From Lithobates sylvaticus (Eukaryota; Chordata; Amphibia; Anura; Ranidae): a DNA stretch of 64,000 nucleotides. The notes below the pieces were generated by a model. That model was not told the origin of the DNA. It did no database searches and worked only from the letters and a program-made list of their open reading frames with translations. This document shows positions 33,561 to 45,762 of the stretch, in pieces. Positions within the stretch are counted from its first letter, which is position 1. Each line of letters starts with the position of its first letter. Made by a program: the position numbers and the translations under genes. Location: positions 184,888,286-184,952,285 of the forward strand of contig CM053029.1 of NCBI GenBank assembly GCA_028564925.1. The letters run 5' to 3'.

Positions 33561-33904
33561 GCTTTTTTTTTTTAACATCGAGCCTACTTATATTTGTGAT
33601 AAGAAGCCAACATTCCATTCATATGTAAAGGATCAGCCATGTGTACATGAGTGGGCTGGGTATGCTTAGGGTGCTTGAGGAGGTTATTAAAAAAGATGAT
33701 CTAATTAAAAGCAGGATATTGTTTTTAATAGACTTCCGGTAAAATCTTAAAATGTCTTTACCTTTGTAATAAATAGGCTGGCAATTTTCAGACCTTCTCA
33801 GAGTGGAAATGGCCACACACAAGTCCTACATGTTTTTAATTCTGTTTGCCTGATTGTAATATGGAGGAATTTATGAAACAAAATGTTGATAGTAATGTCA
33901 GAAT

Positions 33905-34735
33905 TCTGTGTTTTAAAATCAGGATTTTATTTTAATCAAAATTATTGATTAAAAGTCATAATTCTGACTTTATTATCTCAGAATTCTGACCTTATTTTGA
34001 GATTAAAAGTTAGAATTCTAAGATTAAAGTCCAAATTTTGTGTCTTATGCCCCGTACACACGGTCGGAAAATCTGATCACAAAATCCATCGGATTTTTTC
34101 CGACGGATTTTGTCCGACACTGGTGTTGCATACACACGGTCGGACAAAGTTGTCGGAAAATCCGATCATTCTGAATGTGGTGACGTTTGTTGCCTACGAC
34201 GGGACTACGTAGAGGCTAGTAGCCAATAGCTTTGGTCTTGTAATGTGATCTGAGCATGCGTGGCACTTTGTCCGTCGGAATTCGCTACACACAATCAGAA
34301 AAAGTCCGATAGGACTTTATGGTCGGAAAATTTGAGAGCAGGAGATAAAACTTTGTCCTTCGGAAAATCCGACTGACAAAGTCCTATGGAGCCTACACAC
34401 GGACGGAATTTCCGACAACATTGTCCGATAGGACATTTTCCGTCGGAAAATCCGACCGTGTGTATGGGGCATAAGTCATAATTCTGTAATTAAAAGTCAA
34501 AACTCTGAGTTTGAAAGTTAGAACTTGCTTAAAACTTGGTATTCTGAATTTATTTCAGAATTCTAAGCTAATGAAAGCTTTCACAGTCAGAATTAAATGA
34601 TTCAAATTCTGAATTTTATGATTTTAGTCAGAATTCTGAGATTACAAATCAGAATGCTTTCATTAAAAAGTCAGAGTTCCGAGTTTTGAAGTTATTACAC
34701 TTGAGTTTAAAAATCAGAATTTTTTTTTAGGATGT
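33905..34735. repeat. AT-rich minisatellite (AGTCAGAATTCTGAG units), interrupted
   Basis: Units of about 25 bases containing AAAAGTCAGAATTCTGAG or TTCTGAG variants repeat on both sides of an MITE at 34048-34471. Left part 33905-34045; right part 34474-34735. Confidence 0.8.
34048..34471. mobile_element. MITE with TGCCCC(A/G)TACACACGG ends, copy 2
   Basis: The left end TGCCCCGTACACACGGTCGG and, inverted, the right end TGCCCCATACACACGGTCGG are flanked by TA at 34046-34047 and 34472-34473. Much of the interior matches copy 1 closely (for example CTAGTAGCCAATAGCTTTGG), with an extra inner segment near 34340-34400. Confidence 0.9.
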
Positions 34736-34839
34736 TCCCAAGGCTCTTTCATAGTTAAGAACATTACAGAAATTCCTATAGATTTACCTAATTTAGTCAG
34801 AATTGTACAGTTAGATTGTAATATTGTAGCCATGTTGTC

Positions 34840-35245
34840 TCTTCCTCCTTGTCAGAAACCATGATTCAAACTGAGACAGAGGTACAGTTAAATCACACTT
34901 GTTTAATAATAATAATAATAAAAAAAAGGTAAACAGAGTAAACGTAGTCAAAACATAGCCAGAGTTCAGGAACCGGAACGGATAGTCAGACAAGCCAAAA
35001 CGTCAGGGAGCCATAAGGAATGTCAGCCAGGTAAGTCTTTAACAGGAACACAGGAGAGCGTATCTAGAGATGTGACCAAGGCGAAGGCAGAGATTATCTA
35101 TACCGGACGGCTTAAGTAGGCAGGACCGAGGAGCAGGATCATCAACAGGTGAGTCACTGTGGATAGATAGGAGCTGGCAATTAGCCGACAGCTGAGCGGC
35201 CAGCTCAGAGAAGGAAGTGCTGGGCCCAGCCCTGACACTCCTTTT
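34840..35245. repeat. Unclassified interspersed repeat candidate
   Basis: The text GAACCGGAACGGATAGTCAG, AAACGTCAGGGAGCCATAAG and GGCAATTAGCCGACAGCTGA resembles a purine-rich repeat that I associate with ranid genomes. No ends or class could be fixed. Confidence 0.35.
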
Positions 35246-35666
35246 CTTTTACCCATGCTGCCAAGTGCCTCTCCATGGAGGAATTGTGTGGGCAGCAGGA
35301 AAACTAAAAGTAAAATATTTTACGCTCTTGTCTGTGAAAGTTCTAATTTATTCAGGTCATGTTATATCTAGTAGTAGTTAGTCACATTTAATTGGACTTT
35401 CCTATAATGTTAAAAGATGTCTTATAGCTTCTCCAGAGCAGACACCTTAGATATGTAGATGTTGATAAGTTTCAGCATCTCTACCTCAGCAATTTGAGCC
35501 ACGAAGCCTTTAGCCACGAAAATCTAGGAACTAACACCTATGCAGACTTCCTGACACCAAGGACAGGATTATGTAACTACTGTAGAACAGGGTGGTGTGA
35601 TGATAATGAGTACTGGACACCCCAAAAACCATGTGAAAGGACACAGGGCAGCAACATATTGTTTAA

Positions 35667-37247
35667 CCACTTAAAGCGGGGCTCCGCTGCCCCTGACGTT
35701 TTTTTTTAAAGGTCCTTAATAAAGAATCTATTTTGTAATTGATTAACTCACCAGTCTGGTTTCTAGCACTTGTGCCTTTCGTTTTTTCTCTTCAAAAATC
35801 ACTTTATAAAAAATCTCGTTCCGTTCTCCATCTTGCCTGTGGGCGAGTGAAACCTCCAGGCGTTCTCTTCCTGGATTTCACTGACGCCCATTCATTGTAA
35901 TCTCGCGCATGCGCCGTCAGCAGCTCCTGTTGCCATCACAACGGCGGCGGCGGCGAAAGTCCCGCCCCGTTTTTTGAAACTCCCACGAACGTGACTGTCG
36001 TGATGACGTCACGTTCGGTTTCAAGTCTCGCGCTATCTCGGGCCAGGCCGCTGCACTGACTCCTGGGAGCTATGACACAAGCTCCCAGGAGACAGTGCGG
36101 GCTAGGGGATATTACGAAATAGCCGGAATATCCCCGCCTATATCCGAGGGAAGGAGAACCAGGAAGCGATGGATGGCAAGAAGAAAACAACTAAAGGTAA
36201 GTAAAAAAAACAAAAACCTACCGCTTCGGATCGAGGAAGGTGAGTATTATTTTTTAGATATAGATCTTAAAAACGGGTGGCGCTCCACTTTAAGCCCCCG
36301 GACCAATTTGCAGCCAGGCCCCTTTTTGCAATTCGGCACTGCGTTGATTTAACTGACAATTGCGCGGTCATGCGACGTGGCTCCCAAACAAAATTGGTGT
36401 CCTTTTTTTTCCCACAAATAGAGCTTTATTTTGGTGGTATTTGATCGCCCCTGCGGTTTTTATTTTTTGCGCTATAAACAAAAATAGAGCGACAATTTTG
36501 AAAAAAAGCAATATTTTTTACTTTTTGCTATAATAAATATCCCCAAAAAATATATAAAAAAAAATATTTTTCCTCAGTTTAGGCCGATACGTATTCTTCT
36601 ACATATTTTTGGTAAAAAAAATTGCAATTAGCGATTATTGATTGGTTTGCGCAAAAGTTATAGCGTTTACAAAATTGGGGATAGTTTTATAGCATTTTTA
36701 TTAATTTTTTTTTTTTACTAGTATTGGCGGCGATCAGCGATTTTTATTGTGACTGCGACATTATGGCAGACACATCGGACATTTTTGACACATTTTTGGG
36801 ACCATTGTCATTTATACAGAAATCAGTGCTATTTAAATGCACTGATTCCTATTTAAATGACAATGGCAGTGAAGGAGTTAACCACTAGGGGGCGGGGAGG
36901 GGTTAAGTCTGTGACGTGTGTGTTTTTTTTACAGTAGGGGGCGTGGCTTTATGTCTGACGTCACCGATCGGCTTTCCCGATGACAGGGAACAGCCGATCA
37001 GTGACAGGCAGTGTAGGAAGCACAGGGAGAGGTTTGTTTACACAGACCTCTCCCCGTTCTTCAGCTCTGAGACCCAATCGCGGGACACCAGCGGCGATCG
37101 GGTCTACTGGTCCCGCGGTCACGGAGCTCAGGACTGGGTCGCTCGCGACCCACAGCTGGGCTCCTAAAGGACCACGTACAGGTACGTGGCTATGCCCAGC
37201 TGTGCCATTCTGCCGATGTATATGTGCAGGAGGCGGTCCTTAAGCGG
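35667..37247. mobile_element. Large TTAA-flanked element with nested TTAA insert
   Basis: The outer TTAA sites are 35663-35666 and 37248-37251. The left end CCACTTAA is separated from its continuation GCCCCCGGACCAATTTGCAG by the insert at 35675-36289. The body (36294-36890) is nearly the same as 13165-13760: CACAAATAGAGCTTTATTTT, GCGCTATAAACAAAAATAGA and so on. The right part has a GC-rich block without the palindromic array of the other copy. No transposase. Confidence 0.78.
35675..36289. mobile_element. TTAA-flanked MITE nested in the end of a larger TTAA element
   Basis: The left end AGCGGGGCTCCGCTGC and, inverted, the right end AAGTGGAGCGCCACCC are flanked by TTAA at 35671-35674 and 36290-36293. 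Removing it and one TTAA gives a continuous left end of the outer element, so it landed about 8 bases in from that terminus. Confidence 0.78.
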
Positions 37248-37254
37248 TTAAAAT

Positions 37255-37645
37255 GCCTAAGTCAGCCATCACCATTTGAAACAATAGGAGACACATAGCA
37301 GCAGTTATTTCCTTTCCACAATCCCAGGATGTGCATCTCCTATAATAACATCCTCTTAGCTGCATTCCAAACATCATTATCAGCATGTTGATAGACAGCA
37401 AAACCTTATAACCAAATTAACCAACATTAAATCCAAAGCATGGCAAACAGATAACTCTTTGATTTAGGTATCATAAACCCCCTGACAGAAATTAACACAA
37501 TTCACATCTCAGTCTCACTTCAATAGCCGTCATAAAAACGTCAAGCCCAGGCTTAAGTAATTGCTAATCTTAAGCAGATAATAATCCTGGCTAATCACCC
37601 GTCGTAAATAGTTTGGCTGGAGTAATTACGAATATACATTTCTGT
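37255..37645. other. Repeat-poor intron block
   Basis: Balanced composition, no repeat ends; contains homeodomain-like sites (AATAATCCTGGCTAATC, GGAGTAATTACG). Possible conserved non-coding DNA. Confidence 0.4.
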
Positions 37646-37649
37646 CTAT

Positions 37650-37801
37650 GGCTGGATTCACACCTATGCATTTTTAGTGCTTTTTGTATTTTTCAGATTT
37701 GCACTACAGTCCATTTAACATGGTTTCCTATGGAAGACCTTCTCTAGTGCAAATCTGCAAAATGCAAAAAGCACTAAAAATGCATAGGTGTGAATCCAGC
37801 C
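37650..37801. mobile_element. 152-bp fold-back MITE
   Basis: The two 56-base arms, starting GGCTGGATTCACACCTATGC and ending with its reverse complement, differ at about two positions; the loop is about 40 bases. The near identity of the arms suggests a young insertion. No clear target duplication was found. Confidence 0.87.
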
Positions 37802-38864
37802 TTACTCTTCTTGGAGAATCAAAATTTCGTTACATGTCATAACTCCTGAGATAATAATAGTACTGCCAGAATAAGGACATATTCATCTATATCAATTAAT
37901 TAGCAGCATTTGAGTCCAAACATCAATATATTTTAGAAGGTACTGGATTACTGGGGGCAAACTCAAAACATTACCTCTCTTAGGTGAAATAGCCATCCGA
38001 TACCCATCATATTTGCATTCATTCAAACAGTAATTTCATGCTGGACAATACAATAAATGTTACCAGAATTCAACCTGTAGGTATTCCAAAATATATTAAT
38101 ATATGATATATCATATATTAATATTAATACATGTAGAAAATGGATTTGAAGGCAGGGTATCTGAATAATGGTAAAGACTGTGACGTCCCATCTGTCACTT
38201 CTCAGACCTTCTCATTGGTCAGCTCATTTCTGTCAGCAGAAACCAGAGACAATAAAAGCGGGGCTTCATCAGTAGTCTGGAGCTCTCTTTTTACCATCAA
38301 GAAGGAGCATCTGCCAAGATCTATGGGTACCATTGATCCATCTTATGCTCAATGACTGGATTTAGATTTTAGATTTTTTTTTGCACTATTGTCTTTTTTC
38401 CCCTTGAAATACACATTTTACGTAAATATTTTGTTTGCACATTTTACCTATTATTAAACAATATTTTGAAAAATGTTAATACACTCTCTAAGGTACTAAC
38501 TTAGAACTTAAAGAATCCCTGTCCCTTTGAAGAGGGCTAAATCTCAGAATATTTCTGTCTGTGGTGACAGGGGGTATTACAGACATTTATTAAAAGTCAT
38601 ACTTGTTAGTGTGAACGTTTGATATTTTGATATTTGATATTTTGCAATAAAAATATCCGGTGGCAGTGAATAATTTGGGATGTAAAGTGTTAACTGCGCA
38701 GTTAACAATGCCCAGCGACCATCACTTTCAGTCTTCTGGCAATTAGATTGCGGTCCTAAGAGCTGGAAAATCTTTGTGCAGAGTGCAGTTGTGATTGTTG
38801 CATATCAGTGACAGCACAGTGTGAGTTTGACCAACCATTTATCACAAGTTGGTAATCCAAGAGC

Positions 38865-39235
38865 ATACTAGACCCTTTGGTCTGGTATGGATTTTGAGGG
38901 GAACCCCCTTGTCAAAAAAATGGCGTGGGGTCCCCTCCCCAAGTCCATACCAGACCATTATCAGAGCATGCAGGCCGGCAGGTCAGGAAAGGGGGGGACA
39001 AGCGTGCGCCCTCCCTCCTGGACCATACCAGGCAACATGCCCTCAACATGAGGCATGAGTGCTTTGAGGCAGGGGGCTCTGCGCCCCCCTACCCCAAAGC
39101 ACCTGGTCCCCATGTTGATGGGGACAAGGGCCTCTTACCCACAACCCTGGGCAATGGTTGTGGGGGACTGCGGGCAAGGGGCTTATCGGAATCTGGAAGC
39201 CCCCTTTAAGGAGGGGGCCTCCAGGTCCCACCCTC
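38865..39235 (+). repeat. Interspersed repeat (GGTATGGAT family), copy
   Basis: ACCCTTTGGTCTGGTATGGA, AGTCCATACCAGACCATTAT, AGAGCATGCAGGCCGGCAGG, CCATACCAGGCAACATGCCC and CCCTCAACATGAGGCATG match the copies at 27985 and 14648. It has long runs of C and G. Confidence 0.7.
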
Positions 39236-39329
39236 CCACCCTATGTCATTCACCCAAAAAAGTGTCAAAAATAAATAAAAACAATACACAGGTTTTTGAC
39301 ATAGTCCTTTTTTAAAGCAGCTCAAACAT

Positions 39330-39445
39330 GTCTTCTCCCTTTGGTCTTCTCCCCTCTCTGGTGATGTCTTCTCCCCTCTCCGGTGATGTCTTCTCCCTTC
39401 TCCGGTTCTTTTCCATCCTCCACTGATGTCTTCTCCCTTCCGGTT
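39330..39445 (+). repeat. Minisatellite, about 26-bp unit
   Basis: GTCTTCTCCCCTCTCTGGTG and GTCTTCTCCCCTCTCCGGTG units followed by AT, then shorter variants with TCCGGTTCT, repeat four to five times. Confidence 0.88.
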
Positions 39446-40208
39446 CTGGAAAAACAAAAACAAAAAGCTTGAAAATGCCTATGCCACTTACAGCTCCCAA
39501 AAGCCTGTGTCTGCATGAGGCCATAGAATAACATGGAGAGGTGTTTTTAAGCTGCAAAAAACATCTGACGCTGGTAAAAGCAGCTGTAAAAACGCCCTGT
39601 GTGCACGAAACCTAAAGAACAAGTTCAGTTGAATGTGACCATCTACTATTAGCTATTTACACTCTTCTGTTGCAGGCAAATATTTTTGGCCAGTATAATT
39701 TTAAGATCAGAGGCTTTGTCACTTAATTCCCACCAGTATAGCTTAAAAGCCGCCCAGTATAAAACCTAGATAGTTAACTCCTATAGAAACACATACAGTT
39801 TTCTGGGATTTAATTATTTTCTGCATTCTACAATTTCAAAGTATTGTCAGTAGACGTGAGAATCCCATGAACTCAGCACAGTGTTCACGTGAAATAACGT
39901 TTTATTATGAAGAACTGACCTAGTTACTCAAAGCCTGTTCTATCTACAGCTGCAGATGTTAGCCTCAGCCATAAATAGGCTTTCATATCCAATGAATGGC
40001 AGGCTTTCTCCAAAGTAAATAATGTGCTGTACTAGGACAAGTGGATGTGAATGTCCATTTGTCGCTGGAGGAGATGAACTTACAAACTGAGTTCACTCTC
40101 TTTCTTTCATGTCCGTTTCCGTTTTAAAATGAATTCCTGATACAGCTAGCAATGGCTATTTGGAGACTTGCCACCCCATACAATTCCATTGGCGTCTAGT
40201 TGTTTTAA

Positions 40209-40636
40209 AGCTGAACTCCAGACAGAAAAATTAAAAAAACATAATTTAATGCAATACATTTTTTTTAAATAGTTACATTTTGATTTTTACATACAACTAG
40301 CCAATGTTCCATGAATGTGCTTTGATACCAGAATTATCCCCTATAGGCAAGGAGGATGAGAGGCAGTACTATGAGCCAATCAGGTTCTGATGCATGTGTG
40401 CTGACAGTAAATGACTTAATGTACTGCTGCTCCTTCATTGTTCAATCAGCAGCTTGTTGGTAAGGAGGTGACACTATTGTATTTCCCAAACCTAACAGAG
40501 AAAGTGGTGTCACCCTACTGGCAGTGCTGTGTGGCAGAGATATTTGTATCACAAAAGTGAATGGACAGAATTGACAAATATTCTGCCCGATAACTCTTGG
40601 CATATATGTATTTAGCTGTTTCCTTGGAGTTCAGCT
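40209..40636. mobile_element. TTAA-flanked MITE (AGCTGAACTCCA family)
   Basis: The left end AGCTGAACTCCAGACAG and, inverted, the right end AGCTGAACTCCAAGGA are flanked by TTAA at 40205-40208 and 40637-40640. A lone related left end is at 60184 (AAAGCTGAATTCTAGACAG). Confidence 0.83.
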
Positions 40637-41169
40637 TTAAATACTTTGAACCTTTTATGAATCTTGAATAAGTATAGTTATGGTAAGGTGTACATTAGCC
40701 ATTTCACTATTATCAGTCTCCACCTGGCCAGTTTGTCAGCTTTACCAGGCCAGCCTCACCGTATACAGTTTTTTTTTTTTTTTTCTAAATATCTGCAAAG
40801 TTTCTCACCTGAAGTTCCTGCCAGTAACAGCACTTTCTGTTGCATGGGTAACAATGCTAAGCCACTGCCTTGCAATTAGCATCAAGGTTGTCAGGTGAAA
40901 GTTTGAGCTCCTTCAGTTTACTATTGGGCTTCCCAATCTGATAGACCTAATGAGCAGCCCAGTGGTCAACTGAAGGAGCACATATGGTAGACTCACAACG
41001 CTGTTGAGCGGTAGTAGCTTAGCGCTGTTAGACTGCAACAAGAAGTGCTTTTAGTGGCAGGAGCTCCAGGTAAGAAACAAAAATTGTAAATGTATATGAA
41101 AACTGTATACAGTCAGACATGACAAACATAGTAAAAAATAGAGTAACATTGTCATCAATGCCAGAAGAC

Positions 41170-41990
41170 CTTACACGTTAATGGGGTACTATATCAAATG
41201 CCTTAGCAAAATCCAGATACACTATGTCCACATGCCTTTCTCTATCCAAATTACAACTTACCTCCTCAAAGAATGTTAAAAGGATGCTCTGGCAAGAACA
41301 ATTCAAGCTGATTATTACTAATGATGCTCTTTTCATCAGCAAATTCTTGGAAATGGTCCCTTATCATTCCGTCCAATAAATAAAATATAATTGATGTTAG
41401 GCTGAACGGTCTGTAGTTTCCGGGTATATACCTCAGCCCTTTTTTAAATATCGGTGCCACATTTGCTTTTCGCCAATCAGCTGGTACCATTCCAGCCAGT
41501 AAAGTTTCTATAAAGAAATTAGATCTAACGGTCTGGCTATAACATGGCTAAGTTCTTTGAGGACTCTCAGGTGTAAGCCATCTGGTTCTGATTATTGTCC
41601 CACCTTACGCTTTTCTAGTCTTTTTTGAACAGAGGTACATTCGATATCCTGTTATTAATATTGCTTTTAGTATACCCCTGCTTTTCATTCTTTAAAAACT
41701 GAGGAGGACAATATATTTAATATAGTTGCCTTTTCCCTGTCACTTGTGACCAACTTCTGCTGATGGGTCAGATATGTTCTGACCTTGCTTATTTGCTATT
41801 AATATATTTGAGAAACTTTTGGGGATTTTTTTTTCTCTCCTCCACAATGTGTCTCTTGTAATCTATTTGAGCTTTAAAACAAACTTGGCACCTGAATTTA
41901 AATATGGAGTAAATAATACCTGTCCACCACCTGAATCTGCATTGCAGCCCTAATGAAAAACCCTGTACTTGGTATAGGCACACATCACAA
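41170..41990 (-). mobile_element. CR1-like LINE fragment (reverse transcriptase N-part)
   Basis: On the minus strand, from right to left, are NPQKFLKYINSK at about 41795, a decayed linker, then VPADWRKANVAPIFKKG and PGNYRPFSLTSIIFYLLDG at about 41490-41340, and finally HVDIVYLDFAKAFDIVPH at about 41232-41179. The last is reverse transcriptase motif A with the catalytic FAKAFD. This order and wording are typical of the CR1/L2 (Jockey superfamily) clade. Several frame breaks are present, and both ends are missing. Confidence 0.85.
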
Positions 41991-42560
41991 TCCTCCAGGT
42001 CTCACACATAACATTGTTTGGCGCCCAAGTGTCGAGTTTTTAGGCCTTAAGATGGCCATAGACTATACATTTGGATTGTACAATCTCCTTAAGATCAGCT
42101 ATGTAGTGCCAGGGCTTGCCTGATTTTAAACAAATTAAATGGACTTGTACACAAACAAAAAAGTACTGCTCTACTATCAGCCAGCATGACATGCAATGAA
42201 CTGGTGCAAGTTGTATAAAACAGTTTGTCGGGCTACAATATGCTACAGAAATATGGCAACCGATTGCACACAGGATGCCAACTCAATGTGACCAAAACGA
42301 AACCAGGTAATGTTAGATGGCTTCATCCCTGCTGTCCACCCACAGGAGAGGTCGCTCAGTTGTGTTTCGCCCCCTAGTGGGCTTAATCATTGGAGCAAGA
42401 CTAATAAAATGGACTGTTTAGGTTTGTCCTTATATTAGTTGTATTACAGTTTTGGTAAACTTAAAAGAGTGCACAGAGATTGTACAATTAGACTATATAG
42501 TGTATGATCAACTTGAGTGTTGATATAGGGGGTAGAGAGTGTACCTGGCAGTATGCAATA

Positions 42561-42876
42561 CAGGTACTCCTCACTTAACAACTAGGTTCTGTTCCAACAA
42601 CCAGGTTGTTAATCAAATTGGTTGTTAAACAAGGAGTCCCAAGTAATCAATATTTTAAGCATTCTTAACTACTGTACTGTATTGTGAAAAAAAGGTCTAA
42701 ACACACAACTCCAGCTCAATAACGTTGTTTTAATATGCATAAGTACAGAACACAAATGAAAATTCTGTACTGTACTGTACAATACAATGATTTATAGCAT
42801 GTCGTTCGGTTGGGGAGAGCTGATTGTAAGTCCGAGTGGTCGTTAAACAGGTAAGTCGTTAAACGAGCAGTATCTG
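42561..42876. mobile_element. TA-flanked MITE
   Basis: The left end CAGGTACTCCTCACTTAACA and, inverted, the right end CAGATACTGCTCGTTTAACG are flanked by TA at 42559-42560 and 42877-42878. The interior has further GGTTGTTAA/GTCGTTAAAC motifs. Confidence 0.75.
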
Positions 42877-43589
42877 TACTAATTTTGTAAAAAGATAATA
42901 TTTGCATAGAATAGGACTGCATGGTTGATTGGGATGATAGATAGGACCACTGTGGGTAAGACATAACACCGGAGCCTGTGTGCTATGCAATGAGATGTTT
43001 ATTTTGTTTTATATTTAAGGTTATAGATATGCTCTAATGTCTGTTGCCCTCAACCAATCAGATTTCATCTTTCATGAGTTTAGCGCAGACAACACAAAAA
43101 GGTTTTTAATGACTTGGGTTATTGAGTGTAACTTATTTACTGCTTTTGCTTTACCAATTTTTGGGTGCAATAAATGGGCTAATAATAAGGAACATATTAT
43201 TATTAAAGTGAAGAGAGATATGGAGGCTGCCATTGCTCACCACCTTCTAAACATGCTAGGTCACTAGGTCAGAAAGGGTTTTCTTTATGGACAAAGAGAA
43301 AATTCAATAAATGAAGCCAGGTTTATCTGCAAGAGTTGACTTTTTTTCTTGTACAGTATATATTGTGTATTTTTAGTCATAATATCCTCCTGCCAGTACC
43401 ATCTTAACCAGTCAGCTGAAGCCTCTTTAATAACCTAATAAGCAAATTGGTCTTAGCCGTAGTCATCAAGCTGCAATACTGCTTAAGTTGTGCAAAATAT
43501 CCCTTAAGCCATGCTAAAATTCAATACTATAATTGGTTAAGAGGGAATTTTTAATGCGTTAAATAGCATCTAAAAACAAGAAGACTTGT

Positions 43590-44240
43590 AATATATTGCA
43601 GCTTAGATGTCTTGGCTGCATAATTAATTTTTTTCAGGCTCTTTTCTTTATTTATATCTGGTGGTCCTGCCAGTAACACACTTCCTGTCATAGGGTGATA
43701 ACACTAACTTACTAGACTGTATCTGAGCTGTGTTGTAACCATAGGATGGCAGGACTACAGAACACCTCCCCCTATCCTCTTCCCCCTACAGAACACCTTC
43801 CCTTCTCAACATGGATAGGAGACAGGAGGTAATCCATAGAGAAAACGCAAAATTATTTGAATTGGTAATAGCAGAGTCAGAGAGCACAGGAAGTGATCAG
43901 CTCACTGTATTTCTGGCAGGATCATCACGTCATTTTTTTTGCTGTTATCGAACACATACTATAATAGTATGCAATAGCATACTACCAGACCAAAAGGGAA
44001 TAAATAAGAGAAGTTCATTGTCAGGGTTTACTTACACTTTAAGCATCTTTCAAGGTGCCTTAAAGCGTATTTAGGCCAACAAAAATTGAATGTATTGCAG
44101 TCCTTAAATGTGTTGGCTGCATTTGTTTTCTTTTTTCAGGCTTTTTTTCCTTTTTTTGTCACCTGGTGATCCTGCCATTAACACACTTATTACCCTAGGC
44201 TAACAAGGTGGAGATCATCACATAATTTTTCCCTCCTTTA
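43590..44240 (+). repeat. Two copies of a dispersed repeat with TTAA-type ends
   Basis: CTTGGCTGCATAATTAATTT, TGGTGGTCCTGCCAGTAACA and CACTTCCTGTCATAGGG (43610-43705) recur as TGTTGGCTGCATTTGTTTTC, TGGTGATCCTGCCATTAACA and ACTTATTACCCTAGGC (44110-44205). Between them a TTTACTTACACTTTAAGC ... CCTTAAAGCG junction (about 44028-44063) matches the one at 25028-25066. Confidence 0.6.
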
Positions 44241-45003
44241 CACCTTGTCCATCAGAGAAGGCCTTGTATTCAATGAAAAAAAAGGTCAAGGTGTTCCCTG
44301 AATGGCGGCATTGTCAAGTGAGTGACCCGTAGTCATTGTGCAGGGAGGAAGCCACTCAAGCAGGACCCAGAACATCCCAGCTATCACTGTATGTAGTGCA
44401 GGCTACTACAGTAGTGTTCATCATCTCCAGCAGCCCTCCAGATATGAGATAAGGATCATTACAGTAAATCGTACATTGAGGGACCAATGTCAGGTAGCAA
44501 TAAAGATAATTCCTGGAGTTCCACTCTAAATTTTGGATTTGGCAGTGACCACCTGGATAAATATAGGATCCCCCCAGCAGGAATACAGACAGCAATAAAC
44601 ACCTGACAGGGGCTCTTTGTCCCCACTCTACATACACTTTACACTAAACTAACTCACTAATGTGGAATAGCGGAAGTGGACCTTCATCCGAGGAGCTGTC
44701 TATCTGTATGCATTTGACTTGTGTGCTGGGAGCGCACTCCATAGCACCCTCCCGGTACTGAGACCAAGCTGTCACTGATAGCTTCTGGTGTAATACGGGA
44801 GGGCTGCTTGTCAAACACATGATCACTGTGATAGACTGTAATTGGCTATCAGAGTGATCACTCAGTAAAACCCACCCCTTTTCTGTCTTTCTAAAGAAAA
44901 ACATGTATCTTTTTTTCCTAGTCAGAGGAGAAGAATGTAAACAAAAAAGTCAGCATGTAAAAAAAAAAACAAAGATAAAATGGCTTGATCTAGGTTACTG
45001 CCA

Positions 45004-45297
45004 GGGCCTGTTTACACCAGAACCCAGTGTGGGAATGGCACGCTCCATACGCAGATAAATGCTATGCTCTTGCGACCTGCATGGGAGTGCCAGTGTATTG
45101 TTAATGGCATCCCAAATGCAGATGATCGCAAACACAGTGCATTTTCAGGCACCAAATCGCATGGTACCATGTGACTTGGTGCAGTGCATTTCTAAAAAGT
45201 AGTGCAAATACTACTTTTTCCGTGGTCCAGTGGGTTTTGCAGCCCATCCCCCACAGGAACTTGCACGCTCCTGTGTAATCCCTGTGTGAACTGGCCC
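45004..45297. mobile_element. Harbinger-like MITE
   Basis: The left end GGGCCTGTTTACACCAG and, inverted, the right end GGGCCAGTTCACACAGGG bound about 294 bases. The target duplication is unclear (CCA/TCA). Confidence 0.65.
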
Positions 45298-45762
45298 TCA
45301 GAGTCAGTGTCAAGTTCAAAGTCATTGTCTGAGTCAAAGGTCACAGCCAGGGTGGGAGGTCAGGGTCAGTTTGTTTTAGGTAACATTAGAAAAAAAGTTA
45401 AATTATTTAGTGTGTTTAGGTAGGTTAACTAATGCAAAATGCAGACTAATTTCTTGGCCCTACTACGGGTACAAACAATAAATACTATACACATATGTGG
45501 TATTGTCGTAGGAAAATTTATTTCAGGTCAGTCATGGTAATTGCAAAACATTTGCAGCTAAATTTAATTATTTTTTTATATATTTCGGGCCAGTTTTCAT
45601 TTGACGATTAAAAAAAAAATCAGGAGATGTCCATTAACATTTATCACTATGTTGTCCTGCAAAAATCAAGTTTTGCAAATTGCAAATGTTGCATTATTCT
45701 TGTAAAAGTAGCAAATAACACCCGTAGTGTAATAAGTGTGTAATGTCAGTTTGTGTTTGTTA

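Noticed and set aside
34840-35245. Possible terminal repeat of a retroelement
   Set aside because: No paired copy, internal genes or clear ends were visible, so it is left as an unclassified repeat.
39206-39557. Lys/Glu/Arg-rich minus-strand frames resembling a charged protein
   Set aside because: They translate the 26-bp CT-rich minisatellite at 39330-39445.
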